Part shown: positions 8,177 through 16,843 of the stretch, in pieces | Layout: the number at the start of each line of letters is the position of its first letter | How positions within the stretch are numbered: position 1 is the first letter of the stretch | Notes under the pieces: generated by a model | Told to the model about the DNA's origin: nothing | Databases searched by the model: none | Seen by the model: only the letters and a program-made list of their open reading frames with translations | Position numbers and translations under genes: made by a program | Assembly (NCBI RefSeq): GCF_001279525.1 | Contig: NZ_LGDY01000164.1 | Coordinates: 94,034-158,033, forward strand | DNA: 64,000 nt | Direction of reading: 5' to 3' | Source of the DNA: Nocardia sp. NRRL S-836 | GTDB lineage: Bacteria; Actinomycetota; Actinomycetes; Mycobacteriales; Pseudonocardiaceae

Positions 8177-8716
8177 GTGCAAACGCTTCTACAACGCGCC
8201 GCGGCCGCGCTCGGCTGGGACGGGGTCGCCGTTCCGGACGTCGCCGTGCTCGGTCAGCAGGTGTCCGCGGTGGTGCGTTTGCTGCCCGAGGTCCACGAGT
8301 GGAGAACCCAGAACGGCTGGCCGCCGCGCGCGGACCCGTCGTGGTTCCGCTCCTGGTTCGAGCCGGCCGCGCACGACCGCCTGCCCGTCGCCGCCGTCGA
8401 GCTGGTCGGCGTGCTCGTGAGCGAGTCGACCACGGACCGGGCGCTCCAGTCGTGCGGCACGTTGCTGACCCTCGCGCCGTGTGCGGTCATGTTGCCGCGG
8501 ACCGGCGAGTCGCAGGCGTGGTCGTTCATCGAGCTCGACTACTACGGCATCGGTGTCGTGGTCGCGGACGAGCACTCCGCCGACCTGATGGTGCCGCCGG
8601 AGGACCGGTCGCCGGAGTTCGGGCCGTCGCTGTTCGGCCGGTGGCTCCTCGAAGTGCTCTACGAACGCGTGCTGAAGGCCTCGCACGCTCCCGCGGGGAC
8701 TAGCCCACAGTCCTGA
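8177..8716 (+). CDS. Hypothetical protein, unknown function
   Basis: I do not recognise this protein. It is about 179 residues, soluble, mixed alpha/beta, with no signal peptide. Notable features are a Trp-rich segment (WRTQNGW, SWFRSWF) and a central beta-rich core (AWSFIELDYYGIGVVVAD). The start is either GTG 8177 (leaderless from TAGGAT) or ATG 8168. The end overlaps the convergent adnB stop by 17 bp. Confidence 0.65.
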   Translation: MQTLLQRAAAALGWDGVAVPDVAVLGQQVSAVVRLLPEVHEWRTQNGWPPRADPSWFRSWFEPAAHDRLPVAAVELVGVLVSESTTDRALQSCGTLLTLAPCAVMLPRTGESQAWSFIELDYYGIGVVVADEHSADLMVPPEDRSPEFGPSLFGRWLLEVLYERVLKASHAPAGTSPQS

Positions 8717-11700
8717 TCAGTTCCTTCAGACCGGCCTCGTCCAGCAGGTCAGCCGGTCGCACCGTGTGGTCGTGCCGGACGTAGTGGAACGCGGCCCGCA
8801 CCCGGTCCAGCGGCTCCCCCACCAGCGCCGCCCACGCCAGCCGGTACGCGGCGAGCTGCACCGACAACGCCGGCAGCGCCTCCGCGTCGGGCACCGCGCC
8901 GGTCTTCCAGTCGACGACCGTCCAGCCGTCCTGGTCCTTGTAGACGGCGTCCATCCGGCCGCGCACCGAGATGCCGTCGAACTCCGCCTCGAACGGCACC
9001 TCCACGTCGTGCGGGGTGCGCTCGGCCCACGCACTGGTCAGGAACGCCTCCTTCAGCCGTTCCAGGTCGGTGTCGGGGGCCGCGTCGGCGTCACCCGCAC
9101 CGGGCAGGTCGTCGATGTCGAGCAGGCGGGTGGCACCGAACCGGTTCTCCAGCCACGTGTGGAAGGCGGTGCCCCGGCGCGCCAGCGGGTTCGGCGGGAA
9201 CGGCAGCGGCCTGCGCAGCCTGCGGGCCAGCAGGTCCGGGTCCTTGGCCAGCTCCACCAGCTGGCTGACGCTCAGGTGGTCGGGCAGCAGGACCTGTTCG
9301 CGCCGGTTCAGCGACGCGGCCCGTTCGGCGAGCAGCACGTCGACGTCCGCCGCCCAGCCCTCGGGGTCGGCGTCCAGCGGCAGCTCGGGGTCGTCGGGGA
9401 CCACGTCGTCGGGCAGCGGCTCCGGCTCCGGCGGGAAGTCCTCGTCCGGCGGCTCGTCGGGCGGCGGGTAGTCCTCGCCGGACAGCGTCTCGGGCTCCGG
9501 CTCCTCCTCGAAGACCAGCGGCAACGGCTCCGGCGGCGCGTTGCGCAGCTCGTCCAGCGCGGCCAGCACCATCTCGGCGCCCTCGACGACGGCGTCACGG
9601 CGCTTGCCCAGCGGATCGGCCGGCCACTGCGCGCTCTTCACGTCCTCGGCAAGTGGGTTCGGCGTGCCGGCCTCGGGTTCGTCGGCCCACACGCTGATGT
9701 CGCCCGGCGCGTCGTCCCGCAGCAGGACCTCGTGCATCTCGGTGAGGAACACCGACGGGCCCTTGGGCTTGTCACCCGCCTCGCCCCACCAGTGGCCCGA
9801 CAGCAGCAGGCTGTGCTCGGCACGGGTGACGCCGACGTAGAACAGCCGCCGTTCCTCGACCAGCCTGCGGTCCTCGAACTCCTCGGCGTGGATCGCGAGG
9901 GCCTCGTCGACCTCCTTGCGGTTGAAGCCGGCGCTCAGCCTCAGCACCGGCAGGTCCTGCGCGTCGCCGCGCAGGTCGGCGGGCAGCTCGGTGACCGCCT
10001 TGAGCCAGCACGACGACTTCTTGCGGCCTGGGAAGACGTCCTTGACCAAGTGCGGCAGCGCGACGATGTGCCACTCCAGGCCCTTCGCCGAGTGCACGGT
10101 CAGGATCTGCACCCGGTCCTCGGACACCTCGATCTCGCCCGGCTCCAGCCCGTCCTCGGCGTGCTCGGCCGTGTAGAGGTAGTCGAGCAGGGACGGCAGC
10201 GTCGCCGACGGGCTCGCCGCCGCGAAGTCCGTGACCACGTCCGCGAAGGCGTCGAGGTGCGCGCGCCCGACCATGCCCGGCCGGGACATCGCCTCGATGT
10301 CGAGCAGCAACGTCCGTTCCACGTCCGCCACCAGCTCCGGCAACGGCTGGTCGAGGCGGCGCCGCAGCAACGCCAGCTCCCCGCCGAGCCTGCGGATGCG
10401 GCGGTAGCCGTCCGGTGAGTACGCGTCCGGGTCGCCGGGGTCGTCCAGCGCGTCGGCGAGCCCCGCCTGCTCCGCGTGCTCCCCCGGCAGCGCGTCCGCG
10501 ATCACGAGCAGCGGATCGTCCACAACGGACTGTCGTGACTGGACACCGGCCAGGTCACGCGCCCTCGTCCACAGCGCGGCCAGGTCCCGTGCCGCGAGAC
10601 GCCACCGCGAGCCGGTGAGCAGCCGTGCGGCCGCCGTGCCCGCGAGCGGGTCGACCAGGACGCGCAGGGCGGACACCAGGTCCCGCACCTCGGGCTCGTC
10701 CAGCAGCCCGCCGAGCCCGACGACCTCGACCGGCAGCCCGCGCTCCCGCAACGCCGCCGCGATCGCCGCCATGTCCGACCTCCTGCGGACCAGCACGGCC
10801 GCGGTCGGCGGCGCCCCCTCCGCGTCGAGGTGCGCGACCCACTGCGCGGCGACGTTGTCCGCCAGCCAGTCCAGCTCCTGCCGGATGTCGGCGTGCAACG
10901 CGAGCCGCACGTCACCCGGCCCGGCACCCGGCCGCGCCCGCAGCTCCTCGACGTCGAGCCCGGCCTCCCGCAACGGCAGCGACACCGCGTTCGCGAGCTC
11001 CAGCACCTCCGGCGGGTTGCGGAAACTGGTCAGCAGCCCGAACTTCCTCGTCGGCGGGAAGTCGTCCGCGAACCGCGGCAGGTTCGCCGCCGACGCGCCC
11101 CGCCAGCCGTAGATCGCCTGCGCCGGGTCGCCCACCGACGTGACCGGCATCGGCTCGCCCTCACCGAAGAGGCTGCGCAGCAGCACGCGCTGGGCGTGGC
11201 CGGTGTCCTGGTACTCGTCCAGCAGCACCGCGCCGTAGCGGGCCCGCTCGCCCTCGTTCACCTCGGGGAACGCGGCGAGCTGCGCGGCCAGCGACATCTG
11301 GTCGGCGAAGTCGAGGGCCGCTTCCTTGCGCTTGCGTTGCTGGTAGGCGTCGAGCAGCGGCAGCAGCGCGACCCGGAGCCGTTGCGCGGCAACGACCTCC
11401 TTGAGCTTCTCGGGCAGCGCGTCACGCTGCCGGGGCGCCTTGGGTGCGTTCTCGATGAGCGCGGTGAGCTTCTCGGCGTGGCTGACGAGCTGCTCGGGCG
11501 TGACGAGGTGCTCCCCCAGCTCGCCTGCCAGCGACAGCAGGTAGCCGGTGATGGTCGCCGGGACCTTGTCGGTGTCGAGGTCCTTCGCCCACGTCGACAC
11601 CACCCGGTGCGCGAGCTGCCAGGACGCGGTCTGGGTGAGCAGCCGGACACCGGGCTCGACGGGGAGCCGCAGGCCGTGCTCGGTGACCAGCCGCCCCGCG

Positions 11701-12059
11701 TAGGCGTGGTAGGTGAGCACGACCGGCTCCCCGGTCAGCACGGCCATCTTGCGCTCGCCGCTGGGGTCGAGGTCGTCGAGGAGGGAGGAGCCGGCGAGCC
11801 TCCTGAGCCGCGCCCGGACGCGTTCCGCGAGCTGGCGGGCGGCCTTGCGGGTGAAGGTGAGACCGAGGACGCGGTCGGGCTCCACGAAGCCGTTGGCGAC
11901 CAGCCACACCACGCGGGCGGCCATGGTCTCGGTCTTGCCGGCACCGGCGCCGGCGATGACCAGGGCGGGCTGGCCGGGGGCGGCGATGACCTCGGCCTGC
12001 TCGGGGGTCGGCTTGTTGAGGCCGAGGGCGTCGGCAATCTCGAAGGGGCTGACGGTCAT
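8700..12059 (-). CDS. adnB: AdnB: UvrD-like helicase with RecB-type nuclease domain
   Basis: A 1119-residue subunit of the AdnAB helicase-nuclease that resects double-strand breaks in actinobacteria. The superfamily I motor has Walker A GAGAGKTET near residue 36, Walker B LLDEYQDT, GDPAQAIYGWRG and VHSAKGLEW. An acidic, Pro-rich linker near residues 850-905 (EPEPETLSGEDYPPPDEPP) leads to the C-terminal nuclease, with AFHTWLENRF, VVDWKTG (catalytic Asp and Lys) and QLAAY. In mycobacteria AdnB is the lead motor. The length fits the family. adnA lies upstream on the same strand but about 460 bp away, an unusual gap for this pair. Confidence 0.95.
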   Translation of the reverse strand: MTVSPFEIADALGLNKPTPEQAEVIAAPGQPALVIAGAGAGKTETMAARVVWLVANGFVEPDRVLGLTFTRKAARQLAERVRARLRRLAGSSLLDDLDPSGERKMAVLTGEPVVLTYHAYAGRLVTEHGLRLPVEPGVRLLTQTASWQLAHRVVSTWAKDLDTDKVPATITGYLLSLAGELGEHLVTPEQLVSHAEKLTALIENAPKAPRQRDALPEKLKEVVAAQRLRVALLPLLDAYQQRKRKEAALDFADQMSLAAQLAAFPEVNEGERARYGAVLLDEYQDTGHAQRVLLRSLFGEGEPMPVTSVGDPAQAIYGWRGASAANLPRFADDFPPTRKFGLLTSFRNPPEVLELANAVSLPLREAGLDVEELRARPGAGPGDVRLALHADIRQELDWLADNVAAQWVAHLDAEGAPPTAAVLVRRRSDMAAIAAALRERGLPVEVVGLGGLLDEPEVRDLVSALRVLVDPLAGTAAARLLTGSRWRLAARDLAALWTRARDLAGVQSRQSVVDDPLLVIADALPGEHAEQAGLADALDDPGDPDAYSPDGYRRIRRLGGELALLRRRLDQPLPELVADVERTLLLDIEAMSRPGMVGRAHLDAFADVVTDFAAASPSATLPSLLDYLYTAEHAEDGLEPGEIEVSEDRVQILTVHSAKGLEWHIVALPHLVKDVFPGRKKSSCWLKAVTELPADLRGDAQDLPVLRLSAGFNRKEVDEALAIHAEEFEDRRLVEERRLFYVGVTRAEHSLLLSGHWWGEAGDKPKGPSVFLTEMHEVLLRDDAPGDISVWADEPEAGTPNPLAEDVKSAQWPADPLGKRRDAVVEGAEMVLAALDELRNAPPEPLPLVFEEEPEPETLSGEDYPPPDEPPDEDFPPEPEPLPDDVVPDDPELPLDADPEGWAADVDVLLAERAASLNRREQVLLPDHLSVSQLVELAKDPDLLARRLRRPLPFPPNPLARRGTAFHTWLENRFGATRLLDIDDLPGAGDADAAPDTDLERLKEAFLTSAWAERTPHDVEVPFEAEFDGISVRGRMDAVYKDQDGWTVVDWKTGAVPDAEALPALSVQLAAYRLAWAALVGEPLDRVRAAFHYVRHDHTVRPADLLDEAGLKELIRTVG

Positions 12060-12150
12060 GACCGCTCACCCGCGGTGACGCCCGCCACCCGCGCACGGCA
12101 GCGCGGCTCAGCGCACGAGGCGATGAGCTGGTCGCGAGTGCCGGGCAACG

Positions 12151-12519
12151 TCACCGACACATCTTCCTACCCGGGCCGAACGCCCCCGCACCTGCCAGGC
12201 AGAGACGCGCGCCGGACGTGCGGTCGACTGAAAGGCGCAGGTCACCTGCTGTGCTGGCGGTCACAGGGCGCGCGAGCGCACCGGCCACGCGCCACGCCGC
12301 AGCGGCCGGGAGCCGCCGTGCCACCGCACCCGCCGACCGCACCGCCACAGCACCCACCACCCACAGGGTCACGCCGGTCGTCACCACGGCAGCGGCCAGC
12401 CGCACCGCCACACCGCACACCAGCCACCACACCGCCCGCAGGCCACCGGACCGCAGCGGCCACGCGCCACCGCACGGTCCTTCGCCCACCGGCACTCCAC
12501 CTGTCACGCGCCGGACCAC
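12151..12519 (-). CDS. Possible small membrane protein in the adnA-adnB gap
   Basis: This 122-codon frame starts with GTG directly after the adnA TAG stop (no gap) and ends 91 bp before adnB. Its centre is strongly hydrophobic (RAVWWLVCGVAVRLAAAVVT and TLWVVGAVAV), consistent with one or two membrane helices; the rest is Arg/Ala/Gly-rich. Most codons end in G or C. There is no recognised family, and in high-GC DNA such a frame can arise by chance. It could also be untranslated spacer. The region is otherwise empty of features. Confidence 0.35.
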   Translation of the reverse strand: MVRRVTGGVPVGEGPCGGAWPLRSGGLRAVWWLVCGVAVRLAAAVVTTGVTLWVVGAVAVRSAGAVARRLPAAAAWRVAGALARPVTASTAGDLRLSVDRTSGARLCLAGAGAFGPGRKMCR

Positions 12520-15500
12520 CTACTCGCTCACCTGGCGTCCCGACGGGTGGACCGGGCACGTGGTCCGCGCAGGGCAGCGGTCGCAGTCCGGGTTCTCGCG
12601 TGCGGTGTAGGACGGGCCGAGCACCGACTCGGCCGCGTCCTGCACGACCTCCAGCCACGCGCGCACGCCCTGCTCGTCCAGCGGCGCCTGGGTGCGTTCC
12701 ACGGCGCCGGTCTTCTTGTCCTCGCGGGCCACGTACAGCAGTTTCGCCCCGCCCGGTTCGGTGCCGAGGCCGATGTGCGTGAAGCCGCCCAGTGAGGTGG
12801 CGAGCTGGTAGACGGCCAGCTGCGGGTGTTCCTGGCCCGCGTCCTTCGAGACCGGGTTCTTGCCGGTCTTGATGTCGACCACGATCGGGCGGCCGTCTGC
12901 GTCGTGTTCGAGGCGGTCGACGCGGCCGCGGACCTGGAGCCAGGGGCCGCCGTCGCGTTTCGGGACCTCGACGGACATCTCCTCCTCGACGGCGACCTGG
13001 GTGAGCTGGCTGCGGGTCGTGGCGAGCCAGGCGAGGAAGGTGTCGAGCATCTTCTCGACGCGCATGCGTTCGCGGCGGGAGAACCAGGGGGCGCCGGCGT
13101 CGACGGCGGCCCAGGCCTCGTCGAGCTTCACGCGCAGCTGGGCGGCGTCGGCGCCGGAGGCGGCTGCCTGGGCGAGGGCGTGGACCAGGGTGCCCGTCAC
13201 CGAGGCGAGCTCGGCCGGGTCCTGGCCGCCGTGGCGTTCCACGACCCAGCGCAGCGGGCACTTCGTGATGACCTCGATGGTCGAGGGGGTCACGCTGACC
13301 TTCTGCTCCTCGGTCCACAGTGGAGCTTCCGAGGAGACGTCGGCGACGCCGTACCAGGACTCGGGGTGGGCGCCGGGGACGTTCGCCTCGGCCAGGCGGG
13401 CGAGCTGCTGGGCGGCGCGGGAGCGCCGGTCGGGGGTCTCGGCGTCCGAGCACACCACGCGGCGCAGCTCGCCGACCAGCTCGGACAGCACCAGGCCGCG
13501 CTGGGGGCGGTGGAGCTTGCGTTCCTCCTCGGCGGACGACTCGATCTCGTCCAGGAAGCGCGACGGCTGCTCGTCCTCGCCGCGCACGGCGCTGATCAGC
13601 AGCTTCGACCGGGCCCGTGACGCGGCCACGAGCAGCAGGCGGCGTTCCTCCGCCAGGATCGGGGCCACCGCGGACACCGACGGTTCCAGGCCGGCCAGCA
13701 CGTCCACCATGCGCTCGACGCCCAGCACCGTGCCGCGCAGCCGCAGGTCGGGCCACGAGCCCTCCTGCACGCCGGGCACGGCGACGACCTCCCACTCGCG
13801 GCCGGCGGCGGCGTGCGCGGTCAGCACGGACACCGCCTCGCCGACGGGGGCGGCCGCGGCCAGCGTGTCGCCGACGATCCGTTGCGACTCCAGGTAGTCC
13901 GCGAAACCGGCCACGCCAGAACCCGGCAGCCGGTCGACGTACTTCGCGGCCGCCTCGAACAACGCCACGATCGCGTCGAGGTCGCGGTCGGCCTGCATGC
14001 CGGTGATGCCGCGGCGGGCGGACTGCGTGACCCACCGCTCCTGCAGCCCGGTCGCCGTCCACAGCTCCCACAGCACCGACTCGACCGAGGCGCCACGCTG
14101 GATCGCCTTGCGCGCCAACGACAGCAGGTGCGAGATGCGACGGGCCGGCAACGACTCGACGTCCTCCAGGGCAGCCAGGCGGTCCTCGGTCAGCAGCACC
14201 TCGACCAGCAGCTCGCCGCTCGGCCGGTCGCCGCCCGCCGCCATCTCCAGCCGCCGCAGGCCGCGCCGCAACCGCCGCAGCGCCAACGGGTCCGCGCCGC
14301 CGTACGAGGAGGACAGCAGCATCGCCGCCGTGTCCTCGTCCAGCGATCCGGGCGTGGCCGCGGCCCGCACCAGGGCCAGCAGTGGACGCACGGAAGGCTG
14401 CTGCGCCAGCGGCAGCTCGTCCGACGGCACCGCCACCGGCACGCCCGCCGCGAGCAGGGCGCGTTGCAGCACGGGCAACGCCAGCGTCGCCGACCGCACG
14501 ATCACGGCCATCCGCGACCACGGCACCTCGTCGGCCAGGTGCGAACGCCGCAGCTGGTCGGCCACCCACGTCGCCTCCTGCGCCGCCGACGCGAGCAGCC
14601 GCACCTGCACGGAGCCCTCGCCATCGGCGGGCTCGACGAACCGCGCCGGCGACGCACCCGGCAGCCGGGCGGCCAGCCGGGCCACCGCGTCGCGCACCTC
14701 GGGTGTCATCCGGTGCGACCGGGTCAGCACCACCGTCTCGCCGGGCACGTCGCGCAGGATCTCCGGGTCGGCGCCGCGGAACGTGAAGATCGCCTGATCG
14801 GGGTCGCCGGCGAGGACGAACCGGGTCGCGCCCGAGCCCAGTGAGCTGATCAGCGAGTACTGCATCGGGTCGAGGTGCTGCGCGTCGTCGACCAGCAGGT
14901 ACCGCACGCGCTGCCGCTCGGCCCACAGCAGGTCCTCGTCGGTGACGAACGCCGCATAGGCCGCCGACACCAGCTCGGCGGCGTCGAGCGCGGGGGCGAA
15001 CGCCGTCGCGGAGTCCATTCCCGACAGCAGGTTCACCTCCTCGTACTGCCGGCCGAACCGCCCGGCGGCCACCCACTCGTCACGCCCGTGCTGCTCGCCG
15101 AGCTCGATCAGGTCCTCCGGGCCCAGGCCGCGTTCGGCCGCACGCAGCAGCAGGTCGCGCAGCTCGTGGGCGAAGCCGGGCAGCTCCAGCGCCGGGCGCA
15201 GCCGCTCCGGCCAGTGCGCGGCGCCCAGCTCGACGTCACCGGCGAGCAGGTCGCGCACCATCGCGTCCTGCTCCGGCCCGGACAGCAGCCGCGGCGGTGG
15301 CTCGCCGAGCAGCACCGCCTGGTTGCGCAGCACCGCGAACGCGTAGGAGTGCACGGTCCGCACCAGCGGCTCGCGCACCGTGGAGAACCGCCCGGTCAGC
15401 AGCCGCGTGATGTCCGCGCGCAGGGCCACGGACGCACGCCGGTTCGCGGTGAGCACCAGCACGTTCTCCGGGTCGGCTCCGTGCTCCAGCACGACGTGCG

Positions 15501-15657
15501 CGGCCAGCTCGGCCAGCAGCGTCGTCTTGCCGGTGCCGGGGCCGCCGAGGACGCGCAGGAAGCCCTCCTGCGTGAAGACGCGCTGGGCAGCGGCGTCCCA
15601 CCGGGGACGCGGGCGCGTCTCCGGCTTCCTGCGGACCAGCTGGGGTGGAAGTGCCAC
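12520..15657 (-). CDS. adnA: AdnA: UvrD-like helicase with RecB-type nuclease and Fe-S cysteines
   Basis: A 1045-residue partner of AdnB. The N-terminal motor has Walker A GGPGTGKTTL near residue 38, a Walker B variant LLVDDAQHLD in place of the DExx seen in AdnB, GDPDQAIFTFRGAD, and TAHAAAGREWEVV. The nuclease domain has IVVDIKTGKNP and QLAVYQLA. A Cys in KCPLRW plus CDRCPARTTC near the C-terminus give the four-Cys pattern of AddB/Cas4-type iron-sulphur nucleases. Start is GTG 15657. Length and order agree with mycobacterial AdnA. The region upstream is short and leads to the divergent chitinase gene. Confidence 0.95.
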   Translation of the reverse strand: MALPPQLVRRKPETRPRPRWDAAAQRVFTQEGFLRVLGGPGTGKTTLLAELAAHVVLEHGADPENVLVLTANRRASVALRADITRLLTGRFSTVREPLVRTVHSYAFAVLRNQAVLLGEPPPRLLSGPEQDAMVRDLLAGDVELGAAHWPERLRPALELPGFAHELRDLLLRAAERGLGPEDLIELGEQHGRDEWVAAGRFGRQYEEVNLLSGMDSATAFAPALDAAELVSAAYAAFVTDEDLLWAERQRVRYLLVDDAQHLDPMQYSLISSLGSGATRFVLAGDPDQAIFTFRGADPEILRDVPGETVVLTRSHRMTPEVRDAVARLAARLPGASPARFVEPADGEGSVQVRLLASAAQEATWVADQLRRSHLADEVPWSRMAVIVRSATLALPVLQRALLAAGVPVAVPSDELPLAQQPSVRPLLALVRAAATPGSLDEDTAAMLLSSSYGGADPLALRRLRRGLRRLEMAAGGDRPSGELLVEVLLTEDRLAALEDVESLPARRISHLLSLARKAIQRGASVESVLWELWTATGLQERWVTQSARRGITGMQADRDLDAIVALFEAAAKYVDRLPGSGVAGFADYLESQRIVGDTLAAAAPVGEAVSVLTAHAAAGREWEVVAVPGVQEGSWPDLRLRGTVLGVERMVDVLAGLEPSVSAVAPILAEERRLLLVAASRARSKLLISAVRGEDEQPSRFLDEIESSAEEERKLHRPQRGLVLSELVGELRRVVCSDAETPDRRSRAAQQLARLAEANVPGAHPESWYGVADVSSEAPLWTEEQKVSVTPSTIEVITKCPLRWVVERHGGQDPAELASVTGTLVHALAQAAASGADAAQLRVKLDEAWAAVDAGAPWFSRRERMRVEKMLDTFLAWLATTRSQLTQVAVEEEMSVEVPKRDGGPWLQVRGRVDRLEHDADGRPIVVDIKTGKNPVSKDAGQEHPQLAVYQLATSLGGFTHIGLGTEPGGAKLLYVAREDKKTGAVERTQAPLDEQGVRAWLEVVQDAAESVLGPSYTARENPDCDRCPARTTCPVHPSGRQVSE

Positions 15658-15735
15658 GCCCCGATTTCACCACGCTGCACCGACAAGATCAGTCCCGCCC
15701 GCCGATCGGAGCACCCGGCGATTTCGACTACCTTC

Positions 15736-15741
15736 TTGACA
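15736..15741 (+). promoter_or_regulatory. Candidate -35 element of the chitinase promoter
   Basis: An exact TTGACA lies 9 bp upstream of the dre-like operator and about 90 bp before the chitinase start. No convincing -10 was fixed; the operator would fall between -35 and +1. Confidence 0.4.
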
Positions 15742-15749
15742 GAAGCAGG

Positions 15750-15761
15750 TGGTCTAGTCCA
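15750..15761 (+). promoter_or_regulatory. DasR-type operator (dre) upstream of chitinase
   Basis: TGGTCTAGTCCA matches 11 of 12 bases of the streptomycete chitinase operator TGGTCTAGACCA, the site bound by the GlcNAc-responsive repressor DasR. It lies just downstream of TTGACA, the position seen in streptomycete chitinase promoters. DasR itself is not in the window. Confidence 0.7.
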
Positions 15762-15831
15762 TTTTTGAAGACGTTGTGAGCCTGCTCACCAAAATCCGCC
15801 GCCGTGGATCCGAGCAGTTCTTGGAGGACTG

Positions 15832-16779
15832 ATGAAGCGGTTCCTCGCCGGCGCCCTCGCCGCCGCGTGCGCGGTCGTGCTGCTGCCCGCCGCCGCCCAG
15901 GCCGCGGTCAACCCGGTGCTCGCCGCCCCCTACCTCTACCAGTGGGGTGGCCAGCCCAACCCCGCCACCGTGATGCAGCAGACCGGCATCAAGGCGTTCA
16001 CGCTCGCGTTCATCCTCAGCGACGGCACCTGCAACCCGAAGTGGGACGGCACCCGCTCGCTGACCGGGTCGGACCAGACGCTGATCAACTCGATCCGCTC
16101 GGCCGGCGGTGACGCGGTGCCGTCGATCGGCGGCTGGTCGGGCAACAAGCTCGGCCAGTTCTGCAGCACCCCCGCCGCGCTCGCCGGGGCCTACCAGAAG
16201 GTGATCGACGCCTACGCGCTCAAGGCGATCGACATCGACATCGAGGCCGCCGAGTTCGAGAACAACGCCACGCAGGACCGCGTGCTCGGCGCGTTGAAGA
16301 TCGTCAAGCAGAACAACCCCGGCGTGCGGACCGTCATCACCATGCCGACCGACCGCACCGGCCCGAACTCGTGGGGCAAGCGGCTGGTCACCCGCGCCAA
16401 GGAGCTCGGGGCGCCGATCGACACGTGGGCGGTCATGCCGTTCGACTGGGGCAGCGGCGGCGACATGCTCGCCCAGACCAAGAGCGCGGTCGACGGCCTG
16501 AAGAACCACGTGAAGGCGACGTTCGGGCTGACCGACGACGCCGCGTACCGGCGCAGCGGCCTGTCCTCGATGAACGGCAAGACCGACACCGGCGAGACCG
16601 TGACGCCGCAGAACTTCCGCGACATCGTCACGTGGGCGAGCTCGAAGCACCTGTCGCGGGTGTCGTTCTGGGCCGTGAACCGCGACCGCGGCAACTGCGG
16701 CGCGATGAGCTCCTCGTGCAGCGGCATCAACCAGCAGACCTACGAGTTCACGAAGGCGCTCGCGAAGTTCACCGGCTAG
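15832..16779 (+). CDS. Secreted GH18-family chitinase
   Basis: A 315-residue exported glycosidase. A Sec signal peptide at about 1-24 ends in AQAA. The GH18 barrel follows, with the conserved beta-3 motif SIGGWSG and the catalytic strand KAIDIDIEAAE. This reads AIDIDIE where the usual form is DGxDxDxE: the catalytic Glu is present but the first Asp-Gly is replaced. There is no chitin-binding module. It is compact and resembles bacterial GH18 enzymes of about 300 residues. ATG 15832 has AGGA upstream. The dre-like operator implies induction by chitin breakdown products. It stands alone between adnA and the duplicated cassette. Confidence 0.88.
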   Translation: MKRFLAGALAAACAVVLLPAAAQAAVNPVLAAPYLYQWGGQPNPATVMQQTGIKAFTLAFILSDGTCNPKWDGTRSLTGSDQTLINSIRSAGGDAVPSIGGWSGNKLGQFCSTPAALAGAYQKVIDAYALKAIDIDIEAAEFENNATQDRVLGALKIVKQNNPGVRTVITMPTDRTGPNSWGKRLVTRAKELGAPIDTWAVMPFDWGSGGDMLAQTKSAVDGLKNHVKATFGLTDDAAYRRSGLSSMNGKTDTGETVTPQNFRDIVTWASSKHLSRVSFWAVNRDRGNCGAMSSSCSGINQQTYEFTKALAKFTG

Positions 16780-16803
16780 CCCGGCGAACTCCCTCCCACC
16801 GCT

Positions 16804-16843
16804 CCGGTGGCCGGACGTGACCCCGACCCCGTCCGGTCACCGG
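16804..16843. terminator. Bidirectional terminator-like hairpin after the chitinase gene
   Basis: Arms 16804-16816 and 16831-16843 pair over 13 positions with one G-U type mismatch, with a 14-nt loop. The hairpin includes the stop of the convergent GGDEF-EAL gene. A smaller 6-bp hairpin is at 16796-16810. No T-run is present. Confidence 0.5.

Noticed and set aside
12242..15076. A 944-codon minus-strand frame overlapping adnA
   Set aside because: It is out of frame with adnA, whose helicase and nuclease motifs are complete. The alternative product is Arg/Gly/Ala-rich without any motif.
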